Source: Rikenella microfusus
GTDB lineage: Bacteria; Bacteroidota; Bacteroidia; Bacteroidales; VadinHA17
Length of the DNA stretch: 55,975 bases
Assembly: GCA_022736275.1 (NCBI GenBank)
Contig: DZBJ01000020.1
Span: forward strand, 1-55,975
Direction: 5' to 3'
The notes beneath the pieces are model-generated. The model did not search any database. It saw only the letters and a program-made list of their open reading frames with translations, and was not told where the DNA came from. Each line of letters begins with the position of its first letter. Position 1 is the stretch's first letter. Shown piece by piece: positions 25,287 to 33,780 of this stretch. A program made the translations under genes and the position numbers.

Positions 25287-28200
25287 TTATTTTTTCAGTA
25301 AGAAATTCAATATCTGTCTCATGAGGGTATCTCTCTCATCCTGTGAGATGATGGTCTCAAACGGAAATCCCATCACGAAGCTCCTCACCGCACCCCTGTG
25401 CATGACCGCTGCCGAGGTGTTGTTCTCAGTATAGCGGAAGGCTGTTGACGAGAGTTTGTCAGCCGGCTCAATGGCATCCGGAGCCTCGGCGGCATAAATC
25501 CTGTCAATTTCACCGGTGTTGAAGCTGTAGCTGCCGTCAAAGTCAGGTCCGGCAATATCGGTGGCATATAGTCTGCCACTCCTTACAGCATGATCTGTCC
25601 GTGGCTTGAAATGGAGGGTTTTCAATACTCTTGCGGTGGCGGCCGTATCAGCCAGCATTACCAGTTCGGTGCCGGTGTAGGATCCCGACATGAAAACGGG
25701 AAGAGAGGCCTCTTTCATCCTCTCAAGGCTCCTGATGAACTCAGGCGTGTAGATGCGGAATTCCCTCCTGTCACGGTCATAAACCGACGGAGTTGTCTTC
25801 TCTTCGCCAAACAGAAGGTCGACCGCGCACCAGGGCTTCAGATCAAAATCTTCCCTGTTGAACACCTCATCACTTACCGCGATGAATGATTTTCCGGCAG
25901 CCATGACTGACATGCCATGCACAAAGGAAAAGTCAAAATTGTTCCCCGCGATGACGCGGCCTTCGCTGTCAGAGTATGATGCCCCCCACCCGGCGTTATC
26001 GTCATCTGTCCACGGTGATTTGCGCTCAAAGTCGTACTGGTCGCCCACACCGACGAAGTTGTACCGGTCGGCCACCCCGCGATCATCCCACCATGCCACG
26101 CCGGCCATACCGTCACGATCAAACCATGAGGGACCTGACACGCGGTCAAATCCGTTAACTATCAGGACCATATCATCCGATTCCGGAATCAGTCCCACCG
26201 AAAGCACCTCTGAAGGGAAGCTCTCACCTCCCTCATTGACGGCAGTAACTCTGAAACTGTAGATGGTGTTGTATGATGGCAGTTCAATTTCAAAAGAGTT
26301 GCCGGCAACAGGGGTGCCGTTGTCAAAACCATTGTCTCCGGTGCGCATGTAAACCCGGTATGATGAGGGGTCTGCCGTTGACTCAAGGGGATCAGTGACC
26401 GGCTCCCAGGTGAGCCTGACGCTCCTTCCTCCGGCGGGTGCAAGAGCCATGCCTGATACCGGCAGGGGATGAACCACATAACCGGTGCCTGAGGCATTGG
26501 CAAGGTATCTCAGCATGCCCTTGTAAACGGCCCGGCTTACGTGGAATCTGAAACGGGGGTCAAAACCGTAACGCTGGTCAGCCAGGTTCTGATGCGACAG
26601 CAGTTCCAGGAGCATGGCCGGCACATCGGGCTTGCGGGCTTCATAATATGACCTGTCCCACAGACCGCGGCGGGTCCAGCAAGGAATGAACAGCACCCTG
26701 ATATCTTCAACGATCTGGGTCTGGATAATGTCGGTCAGGTCGCGGCTGGCGAGACGGCTGGTGCCGTCAGGGAAGAGGCCTCCATTGGAGAGAGTTGAGT
26801 AGATACCCAATGTGCCAATAATAGAATCATCGGGAGTGACACCGGCATCAGTGTGAAAGGCGAGGGAGAGATCAAGCGGTATTCCCAGACCGGGGAGTCC
26901 CGGGCTGCCGGGTTCGCGGAGAAGGTAGTTGACCCACTCGGCACGTGACATATAGTCATCGTTGTAATCGTTCTTCCCGCGATTGGGAGTATAGACAACA
27001 GTGTCAGGCATGCCTGCATACTGAAGCCAGTAGCGGGCGCCCTCAACGAACCGCGGCTTGCCGCTTAGCTTCCATGTGTGGTTCACGCTGACCCTCTGGG
27101 TATCAGATGCGGCCTGCTGGCTGCCGGCATTCAGCGACCACTGGTTGGAGATGAGTGACGCAGCAGGCCGCCGTGCGACATTTCCCATTCCACCGCCGAA
27201 ACGGACGGCGTCAATGAATGCAGGCGATCCTTCAATACCGGAAATTGATACTGAACCCCGCGCAGGGTCAAGACCCTCATCAAACTTAAAAGAACCAAGC
27301 CAGAGCCATGTTCCGCCGCCAACGGCCTGGTCAACTATTAATACCGTGGTGCCTCCGGTATGAGTGACGGTTACCTGCACCTTACCTGCATGGTCCCTCA
27401 TTTGCGGCCATGAAACTGTAACCCCGTAATAACCCTTTTCCGGAATTGCAGGTATATACTCCGCCGTATCTTCACTGATCATAAGCGAAGTACCCATAAG
27501 GAAAGGGTTATCGCCCGTGAAGAGAGTGTCTCTGAGGAGAAATCCCCTGCCGGCCACCGCAGCAGCCCCGGCAACATGTAGTACAAATTGGGATCTGCCT
27601 GTTGAACGGTCATTGTCAACAATTACTTCATTCACCTGCAGATCTCTCTCGCGGGGCAGAAATACCTTTGCACCGGAGTTTTCAAGCATAGGCGCCAGGT
27701 AAGGAACAACATAGGCCATCACTGACAGATCCTCAACGCTGCCGAAGAGCTTTGCACGCTGCCACTCCCACCTGTCGAGCGTCATGTCAAAATAATAACC
27801 GTGGCTGTGCCAGAGGGCAATGTATCGCCCGTCAAGTCCTTCAGGAGCAGTTGCGGCACCTGGTCTGCTGACAAGCACAGGCCTCTGACGGGCAGCCAGG
27901 GGGAGCCGTACACTGTCATGAGAGGTCAGGTTCCTGAAATAATTCGGGATCAGCTGTTCGAGCCTGAACCCGTTGCTAAACATGTTTATAGTGTACCCGC
28001 TGAATTTCCTGCCCAGATCATCCTTAACAGAATTTACAAGCCTGGTGATGGTCTCCTCCCGCAATGCATTGTATGAGAGTGGTACCGGGAACCAGATGTT
28101 CACCTCCCTCTGTACTTCGTCAACCATGAGTGAATCAATCTTGAGTTCTTCCGGATAGATCCATTCGGTTACAGGATTGGTCCATCCTTCAAGCCTCTTT

Positions 28201-28310
28201 TCGGCAGCTCTTTCGGCCCTGTCGGCCTTCTGGCCCTGTAGGGTTGCAGGCATGGCCAGCATGCAAAGCATAAATACAAGAAAATGAGTTAGATGGGAAG
28301 CACGCATCAT
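25287..28310 (-). CDS. amidase-like secreted protein with golvesin and FN3 domains
   Basis: 1007 residues with signal peptide (about 1-26). An Amidase_3-like zinc hydrolase appears split: first half around ALWHSHGYYFD (His168) and second half around LAFHTDAG (His486) and LLELLSH (Glu569). A golvesin/xanthan-lyase-type beta domain is inserted at about 285-375 (YYGVTVSWPQ ... FIDAVRFGGG). A fibronectin type III domain follows (about 615-705), then a C-terminal region of about 290 residues of unknown fold. The His/His/Glu set suits an N-acetylmuramoyl-L-alanine amidase, cutting stem peptides from MurNAc in the periplasm, but annotation pipelines often call such proteins xanthan lyase. First gene of the minus block; its promoter -7 box lies at 28345-28352. 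Confidence 0.75.
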   Translation of the reverse strand: MMRASHLTHFLVFMLCMLAMPATLQGQKADRAERAAEKRLEGWTNPVTEWIYPEELKIDSLMVDEVQREVNIWFPVPLSYNALREETITRLVNSVKDDLGRKFSGYTINMFSNGFRLEQLIPNYFRNLTSHDSVRLPLAARQRPVLVSRPGAATAPEGLDGRYIALWHSHGYYFDMTLDRWEWQRAKLFGSVEDLSVMAYVVPYLAPMLENSGAKVFLPRERDLQVNEVIVDNDRSTGRSQFVLHVAGAAAVAGRGFLLRDTLFTGDNPFLMGTSLMISEDTAEYIPAIPEKGYYGVTVSWPQMRDHAGKVQVTVTHTGGTTVLIVDQAVGGGTWLWLGSFKFDEGLDPARGSVSISGIEGSPAFIDAVRFGGGMGNVARRPAASLISNQWSLNAGSQQAASDTQRVSVNHTWKLSGKPRFVEGARYWLQYAGMPDTVVYTPNRGKNDYNDDYMSRAEWVNYLLREPGSPGLPGLGIPLDLSLAFHTDAGVTPDDSIIGTLGIYSTLSNGGLFPDGTSRLASRDLTDIIQTQIVEDIRVLFIPCWTRRGLWDRSYYEARKPDVPAMLLELLSHQNLADQRYGFDPRFRFHVSRAVYKGMLRYLANASGTGYVVHPLPVSGMALAPAGGRSVRLTWEPVTDPLESTADPSSYRVYMRTGDNGFDNGTPVAGNSFEIELPSYNTIYSFRVTAVNEGGESFPSEVLSVGLIPESDDMVLIVNGFDRVSGPSWFDRDGMAGVAWWDDRGVADRYNFVGVGDQYDFERKSPWTDDDNAGWGASYSDSEGRVIAGNNFDFSFVHGMSVMAAGKSFIAVSDEVFNREDFDLKPWCAVDLLFGEEKTTPSVYDRDRREFRIYTPEFIRSLERMKEASLPVFMSGSYTGTELVMLADTAATARVLKTLHFKPRTDHAVRSGRLYATDIAGPDFDGSYSFNTGEIDRIYAAEAPDAIEPADKLSSTAFRYTENNTSAAVMHRGAVRSFVMGFPFETIISQDERDTLMRQILNFLLKK

Positions 28311-28344
28311 GGAAAAGATTTTGCTTAATATAGTAAATAAGATT

Positions 28345-28352
28345 CAAAAATA
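28345..28352 (-). promoter_or_regulatory. -7 box of the amidase/GT2/SpoIID block
   Basis: Minus-strand TATTTTTG (28352-28345) matches TAnnTTTG, 35 bp before the ATG at 28310. No good TTTG -33 element is seen at standard distance. The operator-like CTGTCATACAT at 28369-28379 would cover the -33 region. Confidence 0.45.
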
Positions 28353-28368
28353 GAAAGTTTTTTAAAAC

Positions 28369-28385
28369 CTGTCATACATCTGACA
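28369..28385. promoter_or_regulatory. inverted repeat / operator-like site between divergent operons
   Basis: TGTCA-TACATC-TGACA is an inverted repeat with 5-bp arms. Its left part, TGTCATACA, shares TGTnnTACA with the sites at 6068-6078 and 10279-10289. It lies in the 199-bp divergent gap between the amidase block (minus) and murK (plus), where a locus regulator would be expected to act. Inference from position and partial similarity. Confidence 0.3.
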
Positions 28386-28413
28386 AAAAACTGATTATTT
28401 CAATATATTTATT

Positions 28414-28421
28414 TACATTTG
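28414..28421 (+). promoter_or_regulatory. -7 box of the murK-murQ operon
   Basis: TACATTTG matches TAnnTTTG exactly and sits inside ATTTACATTTG, the same 11-mer as the NlpC promoter. The predicted start lies near 28428, next to the palindrome GTTATAAC (28421-28428), leaving a leader of about 80 bp before the ATG at 28510. A convincing -33 TTTG was not found. Confidence 0.4.
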
Positions 28422-28509
28422 TTATAACCTGTCAAGGCCATATTTTACAAATTAGGCTAGTTACACTATAATCGACTGATTTGAAGCATATAACAAAATT
28501 CTCCCGGTA

Positions 28510-29358
28510 ATGATACTGATTGCTGACTGTGGATCCACAAAGACCGATTGGAGAGAGGTAAACGACGGCATTGCGGGGAAGTCATACATCTCCTCAGGCC
28601 TGAACCCTTTTTTCGTCACAGGTGAAGAGATCGTAAGCCTGCTTGGAAGAGAATTACCCACCCTGTGCCATGCAGGAGTCAGCCGTATCTTCTTCTACGG
28701 GACAGGAGTCAGCAACGCTGCCAAGGCCGAGATCGTCAGGAGAGCCCTGACTGAATTCTTCGGCCCGGAGGAGCTGGTTATCGGCAGTGACCTGCTCGGG
28801 GCGGCAAGATCACTCTGCATGAATAATCCGGGAATAGCCTGCATAATAGGAACAGGATCAAACTCATGCTTCTATGATGGCAAGGATATAGTTTCAAATG
28901 TTCCGCCACTGGGCTACATCCTGGGAGATGAAGGTGGCGGCGCAGTGATAGGAAGAAAGCTTGTATCAAGTGTTCTGAAGAAACAGCTGCCGGAAAACAT
29001 AATTGAGGATTTTTTCAGGGCATATCCCTTCACCCCTGCGGAAATCCTGGAAAACGTTTACAACATGCCATATCCTAACCGGTTCCTGGGGCAGTTTTCA
29101 CGATTCATCGATGACAGGACCCACATCCCTGAACTGATGTCAATTATTACTTCCAGTTTTGACGAGTTCATTATGCGGAACATCCTCTCCTACCCTGAGG
29201 CCCGGCAATACCAGGTACATTTCACAGGCAGCATAGCGTATCATTTCAGGCCTTTCCTGGAGGAGCTTCTTCTCAGACACCGGCTTAAACCAGGGCTTTT
29301 CACGGTTTCACCCATTGACAACCTTGTTAAATTTCATATTCAGAATCCACATATCTAG
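28510..29358 (+). CDS. murK: BadF/BadG-type N-acetylmuramate/N-acetylglucosamine kinase
   Basis: 282 residues of the BadF/BadG/BcrA/BcrD actin-like ATPase family. Visible elements: phosphate-1 loop LIADCGSTKTDW at the start, adenosine/phosphate-2 motif CIIGTGSNSCFYDG and the helix-cap LGDEGGGAVIGRKL. Related Bacteroidota and clostridial enzymes (MurK) phosphorylate MurNAc and GlcNAc at C6. It lies 4 bp upstream of murQ, which uses MurNAc-6-P, so the pair forms the first two cytosolic steps of MurNAc catabolism. GlcNAc kinase activity alone is the main alternative. Cytosolic. First gene of the plus-strand operon. Confidence 0.88.
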   Translation: MILIADCGSTKTDWREVNDGIAGKSYISSGLNPFFVTGEEIVSLLGRELPTLCHAGVSRIFFYGTGVSNAAKAEIVRRALTEFFGPEELVIGSDLLGAARSLCMNNPGIACIIGTGSNSCFYDGKDIVSNVPPLGYILGDEGGGAVIGRKLVSSVLKKQLPENIIEDFFRAYPFTPAEILENVYNMPYPNRFLGQFSRFIDDRTHIPELMSIITSSFDEFIMRNILSYPEARQYQVHFTGSIAYHFRPFLEELLLRHRLKPGLFTVSPIDNLVKFHIQNPHI

Positions 29359-29362
29359 AGGT

Positions 29363-30205
29363 ATGAGCAGACAGTCTTATACGAAACAGAAGCTCAGCAT
29401 AACTGAATCGCCCTCCAACTTCGAGGACCTTGACAAGATGTCGGTCAATGAACTCCTTACAAATATTAATCATGAGGACGCGAAGGTGCACCTGGCTGTA
29501 CGGACAGCGATCCCCCAGATTGAGACTCTGATTAAACAGATACTTGTACGTATGCAGAAGGGAGGCAGACTCTTCTATCTCGGAGCAGGAACCAGCGGCA
29601 GGCTAGGGGTTCTCGATGCCTCAGAGGTCCCGCCTTCATTCGGCGTCCCTGACACAGTTGTAATAGGACTGATTGCAGGAGGCGAGACAGCACTGCGCAA
29701 GGCTGTTGAGTCTGCAGAGGATGACCCCACTAAGGCCTGGAGCGAGCTTGAAATCTTCAATATCAATACCAAGGATTCGGTAATAGGAATAGCTGCCTCA
29801 GGGACTACTCCATATGTTGAAGGCGGGATAAGGAAAGCAAGGGAGAACGGCATCCTTACCGGATGCATAACGTGCAATCCTGAAGGGCCTATCGTTGAAG
29901 CCGCCGAGTATCCCGTTGTGGTCGTGGTAGGCCCGGAGTTCGTCACGGGAAGTACCAGGCTCAAGGCCGGCACAGCCCAGAAGATGGTCCTCAACATGAT
30001 CACCACCACACTGATGATAAAGCTCGGGAGAGTCAAGGGGAACAAGATGGTTAACATGCTGCTAACAAATAAAAAGCTGATTGAGCGGGGCACCAGGATG
30101 ATAGTGGAAGAGCTCAATATCCAGAGAGAGGCCGCACGTATTCTGCTCATGGAGCAGGGATCAGTTAAAAAAGCCCTGGAGTTTTACAGGGAGTACTATA
30201 AATGA
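29363..30205 (+). CDS. murQ: N-acetylmuramic acid 6-phosphate etherase
   Basis: 280 residues from the ATG at 29363; the in-frame upstream start at 29315 lies inside murK and is unlikely. Hydrolyses the D-lactyl ether of MurNAc-6-P to GlcNAc-6-P and D-lactate. SIS fold with YLGAGTSGRLGVLDASEVPP: Glu88 corresponds to the E. coli catalytic Glu83. AVESAED supplies Glu119, corresponding to Glu114. Further conserved stretches are GLIAGGE, GIAASGTTPYV, GSTRLKAGTAQKM and GNKMVNMLLTNKKL. Slightly shorter at the C-terminus than E. coli MurQ. Translationally adjacent to murK and followed 49 bp later by the FadR-type regulator. Confidence 0.96.
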   Translation: MSRQSYTKQKLSITESPSNFEDLDKMSVNELLTNINHEDAKVHLAVRTAIPQIETLIKQILVRMQKGGRLFYLGAGTSGRLGVLDASEVPPSFGVPDTVVIGLIAGGETALRKAVESAEDDPTKAWSELEIFNINTKDSVIGIAASGTTPYVEGGIRKARENGILTGCITCNPEGPIVEAAEYPVVVVVGPEFVTGSTRLKAGTAQKMVLNMITTTLMIKLGRVKGNKMVNMLLTNKKLIERGTRMIVEELNIQREAARILLMEQGSVKKALEFYREYYK

Positions 30206-30254
30206 CACCCATGACCGGGAAAGTTGAATGCCGGCCTGATAAACAACTACTATA

Positions 30255-30980
30255 ATGACAAATGATGTTTTCAGCAAAATCGGTTCCGGACTTACTCTCA
30301 GCCAGAAAATTGAGAGGAGAATTGAGGAGGCAATCAGGCAGAAGAAGCTTCTGCCCGGCTCCAAACTGCCCACTGAAAAGGAGCTTTGCGGACAGTTCGC
30401 GGTAAGCCGCACTGCCCTCAGGGAGGCGCTGCGCCGTCTCAGCGCCCGCGGACTGATTGACATCCGTAAGGGAAGCGGTATGTACATATCTGAACTGAAG
30501 ATCGAAGACGCTATCAACTCGCTCCATCTCTTTTATGACCTGAGGTTCAATTCCGACCTTATTCTCCAGATCATTGAGGTGCGGCGGCTCTTCGAGCCCG
30601 AGGTAGCCAGGCTGGCTGCCAGGAACAGGACCGATGAAGACATCCGGACTCTCCAGAAGAACCAGCACGAGCTCGAGAAATGCAATCCTGACAACACACA
30701 GCTCGAGGTCGATCTCATCAACCGCTTCCATATGAACCTGTCAAAGGCAACCGCCAACCCCATTGTCATCATCAGCCTCGAACCGGTCTACTCCCTGCTT
30801 CCCCGGATGAGGAACCTCATATACGGAAACATTGAAGGAGAAAAGGAGTATACCATGAAATACCAGATGGAACTCCTTGAGGCTCTGAAGGAGAGAGACA
30901 GTGAGAAGGCCTATACCGTCTCGGTCGCCCTGCTGGAACGCAACATGGAAATCTACAAGAAGTACTTCAAGGCAAACTGA
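30255..30980 (+). CDS. FadR-subfamily GntR transcriptional regulator
   Basis: 241 residues. N-terminal winged-helix GntR domain (about 10-80) with GSKLPTEKELCGQFAVSRTALREALRRLSARGLIDIRKGSGMY split across helix-turn-helix and wing, followed by an all-helical FCD effector domain (about 90-235). Possible metal ligands of the FCD pocket are in the DLINRFHMNLSKA region. It sits between murQ and the GH18 gene in one operon and probably senses a MurNAc/GlcNAc-derived metabolite, comparable in role but not in family to MurR. Candidate targets are the TGTnnTACA sites at 6068, 10279 and 28370. Effector and targets are inferred. Confidence 0.9.
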   Translation: MTNDVFSKIGSGLTLSQKIERRIEEAIRQKKLLPGSKLPTEKELCGQFAVSRTALREALRRLSARGLIDIRKGSGMYISELKIEDAINSLHLFYDLRFNSDLILQIIEVRRLFEPEVARLAARNRTDEDIRTLQKNQHELEKCNPDNTQLEVDLINRFHMNLSKATANPIVIISLEPVYSLLPRMRNLIYGNIEGEKEYTMKYQMELLEALKERDSEKAYTVSVALLERNMEIYKKYFKAN

Positions 30981-31003
30981 ACAACTCTCACCTGACAGTA
31001 TCC

Positions 31004-32476
31004 ATGCCCCTTAAGACCAAACTCGCAACAGCTCTGTTAGCCATTCTGCCGCTCTGGATAACGGCCCAGGAGCATGATACGGCACATGTCGGTATCCACC
31101 AGGCTGAAAGCGAATACTATTCACGCATAGCCGACAGCCTTCATTCCGCCCGCGAAATATCGCCTGAAACCCCCTCCCTGCTCAAGAGCCGGAACGCCGG
31201 CACCCTTACACACAAGATCTATGGCTGGCATCCCTACTGGGCGGGTTCAACAGCATACCTCTACTACGATTATGCTGCTCTCTCCCATATCGCTTACTTC
31301 AGCTATGAAGTTGACACTGCCACCGGAGGGTACACAACACTGAGAGGATGGGATACCACCCCGATTATCAGCTATGCTCACTCAAGAGGCGTGAAGGTGA
31401 CCCTTACTGTCACCAACTTCGGAACGGCACCCAACACGGAGATTCTCACAGATACCGTGAAGCAGTGGAACCTGATCAACACCGTGATCAACCAGTTGCA
31501 GTCACGCAACGGCGACGGGGTGAACTTCGACTTTGAGTCTGTTCCTGCAGTTCAGAAGGCCAACATGGTCAGCTTCTGCCGCAGGGCCGTAAGAGGAATA
31601 AAGGCCGCGCTGCCGGCAGCCGAGATATCTCTTGCCACACCGGCTGTGAACTGGTCTGACGGCTGGGACCTGGGAGCCCTTGCAGGCATATGCGACTACC
31701 TTATAATGATGGGTTACAATTACTACTGGAGCGGCTCTTCCACAGCAGGGCCGGTGGCCCCGGTATCAGGAGAGAACTACCATATTGTTAAAAGCATCAA
31801 CGATGACTATCTCGCTGACGGAGTGCCTGCCGGCAAGCTGCTCCTGGGGGTGCCGTGGTACGGGTACGACTGGCCTGTTGTCAGCAGTGCACGCAAAGCT
31901 GCCACAACCGGTACAGGCACATCACGGACATATGTCAAGGCTCTTGAGATCGCAGCAGGTAAAACCAGGATCTTTGACGACCTGACAGGAGTACCGTACG
32001 TAAGCTATCAGACAACAGAGTGGAGACAGATGTGGTACGATGACAGCACCAGCCTTCAGCTGAAAAGCAATATAGTCAAAGATATGAATCTGGCCGGGTT
32101 AGGCATATGGGCCCTTAGCTACGAAGCCGGGAGACCGGAACTGTGGAAAGGGCTGAAGACAGCCTTCCTGGCAGGCTACACTTCATCCGGAGAAGGCCCC
32201 CCGGCTCAGCCTGACGGCTCCCTGCGGATCATCCCGAACCCTGTCACCGAAGCATCTGTTGTCCGCTACACCATCTCAAAAAGATCACATGTGACACTGA
32301 GCATATATGATACCGGCGGCAGGCTGATATCCTCATTGGTCGGGAGCATGATTGATCCGGGTTCTTACACGGAACCACTTGACGCCGGAACCCTCGATCC
32401 GGGAATATACATCTGCGTGCTTCAGACACGACAGGGATGGTCAGCCATGAAGTTTGCGGTTATTGAAACGAAATAA
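31004..32476 (+). CDS. GH18-family secreted glycosidase with T9SS sorting domain
   Basis: 490 residues. Signal peptide (about 1-21), GH18 TIM barrel (about 70-390) and a C-terminal type IX secretion sorting domain (about 408-490, IIPNPVTEASVVRYTIS ... GIYICVLQT). The catalytic motif NGDGVNFDFES gives Asp171-x4-Asp176-x-Glu178, with Glu178 as the acid. The barrel resembles the YaaH/spore-germination branch of GH18, whose members cut GlcNAc-MurNAc linkages, more than classical chitinases. In this operon an extracellular endo-N-acetylglucosaminidase feeding MurNAc glycans to the uptake system is the likeliest role; chitinase is the alternative. Its stop codon overlaps the next start by one base. 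Confidence 0.88.
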   Translation: MPLKTKLATALLAILPLWITAQEHDTAHVGIHQAESEYYSRIADSLHSAREISPETPSLLKSRNAGTLTHKIYGWHPYWAGSTAYLYYDYAALSHIAYFSYEVDTATGGYTTLRGWDTTPIISYAHSRGVKVTLTVTNFGTAPNTEILTDTVKQWNLINTVINQLQSRNGDGVNFDFESVPAVQKANMVSFCRRAVRGIKAALPAAEISLATPAVNWSDGWDLGALAGICDYLIMMGYNYYWSGSSTAGPVAPVSGENYHIVKSINDDYLADGVPAGKLLLGVPWYGYDWPVVSSARKAATTGTGTSRTYVKALEIAAGKTRIFDDLTGVPYVSYQTTEWRQMWYDDSTSLQLKSNIVKDMNLAGLGIWALSYEAGRPELWKGLKTAFLAGYTSSGEGPPAQPDGSLRIIPNPVTEASVVRYTISKRSHVTLSIYDTGGRLISSLVGSMIDPGSYTEPLDAGTLDPGIYICVLQTRQGWSAMKFAVIETK

Positions 32477-33735
32477 TGAGACTCGTGATGAAAAAAGTAC
32501 TTTTGGTATTGGTAATTGCCGGAATGGTTCAGGCAATGAACGGACAGATGCAGGAGGCAGTTGAAAAGATCAGGAATGACTACAACCTGATGGGGATATC
32601 GGTTGCTACGGTATGCGACGGGAAGATCACCGGGACATATCATGCCGGCCTCCGCGATTATGACCGCAATCTGCCTGTCAATGAAAACACCAAATACCGG
32701 ATTGCGTCCATCTCCAAGTTCGTCATGACCACCGCCATGATGAAGCTTTACGACCGGAAACTGCTCAAACTGGATGAGGATGTCAGCACCTATCTTGGCT
32801 TCAGGCTGAGAAACCCGTCGCATCCTGACAAGCCCATTACCGTAAGGATGCTCCTTCTTCATACCGGATCAATCAACGAGGGGAGCGGCTATGACCGCTT
32901 CCTGATGGCCACATACAATAATGTAAGCAACCCTCCGTCATTCTCCGAACTGCTGGTTCCCGGAGGGGAATACTACACTGAGGATATGTGGAGAAAAGAG
33001 GCTCCGGGTACTTACTACACCTACTGCAACGCCAACTTCGGCCTTGCCGGAACAATAATAGAGCGCATCACAGGTCAGCGTTTCGAGGATTACATGCAGC
33101 AGACCCTTTTCGTGCCACTGGGAATTTCAGGTTCCTACATACCCGAAGGGGTAACTGACATTAACAACCTCGCAGTTATTTACAGGGGTGAAGAGGGGAA
33201 GTGGGTTCCCCAGACAGATAACTTCAAGGGTGTCATGGCTTCACCGCGCGACTTTTCAGGGTATGTTACCGGCACCAATGCTGCTGTCTTCTCACCCCAG
33301 GGAGGACTGAGAATCTCCGCCCCCGAACTGGCGAAGGTGATGGTGCTGCACCTCAGCAAAGGGGAATACAACGGTCAGCAGGTTATCTCAGGCAAAAGCA
33401 TCCGGCTGATGCACAAGCCTCAACGGACGTACCAGAAAACCAATGGAGACAATGAAGGAGGAAGGCCTGGCAGCAGGGGACTGAGCGTTCACATACTCCC
33501 GGACCTCGTGCCGGATGATCCGTTGCCGGCAAGGTCAAAAATGATGGGGCATACCGGCTCTGCCTACGGACTAAACTCAGCCTTCTACTTCGATCCGAAA
33601 GGAAAATACGGCTTTGTGATCATGATGAACGGAAGCTTAACCGAACCCCGGAAAGCCCCATCAGCATTATTCTACGAGTTTGAGGTGGCACTGGTGAAGG
33701 CATTGCGGGAGAATTCCGTGCTTCCCTGCAAATGA
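32476..33735 (+). CDS. beta-lactamase-fold serine hydrolase, possible muramyl-L-Ala amidase
   Basis: 419 residues with a short signal peptide (about 5-23; an alternative ATG at 32488 starts MKKVLLVLV). Class C beta-lactamase/PBP fold with SISK (Ser78, Lys81), YCN (Tyr183, Asn185) and HTG (359-361, replacing KTG). In B. subtilis the murQ-namZ operon carries a serine hydrolase of the same superfamily, AmiE, which removes the peptide from MurNAc. Position next to murK, murQ and a GH18 gene makes a similar periplasmic amidase role reasonable. DD-peptidase or esterase activity is equally compatible with the fold. True antibiotic resistance is not indicated. Confidence 0.82.
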   Translation: MRLVMKKVLLVLVIAGMVQAMNGQMQEAVEKIRNDYNLMGISVATVCDGKITGTYHAGLRDYDRNLPVNENTKYRIASISKFVMTTAMMKLYDRKLLKLDEDVSTYLGFRLRNPSHPDKPITVRMLLLHTGSINEGSGYDRFLMATYNNVSNPPSFSELLVPGGEYYTEDMWRKEAPGTYYTYCNANFGLAGTIIERITGQRFEDYMQQTLFVPLGISGSYIPEGVTDINNLAVIYRGEEGKWVPQTDNFKGVMASPRDFSGYVTGTNAAVFSPQGGLRISAPELAKVMVLHLSKGEYNGQQVISGKSIRLMHKPQRTYQKTNGDNEGGRPGSRGLSVHILPDLVPDDPLPARSKMMGHTGSAYGLNSAFYFDPKGKYGFVIMMNGSLTEPRKAPSALFYEFEVALVKALRENSVLPCK

Positions 33736-33780
33736 TACTACGATCAGACTTCACGGGAACCGGTAAAACAGACAGGTGAA

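Noticed and set aside
29575..30150. Long open frame opposite murQ.
   Set aside because: It is a shadow of murQ; composition is low-complexity Ser/Pro/Ile and no family features are visible.
32476..33735. Antibiotic-resistance beta-lactamase.
   Set aside because: HTG instead of KTG, operon context and overall similarity to broad serine-hydrolase families argue for a cell-wall or esterase role.
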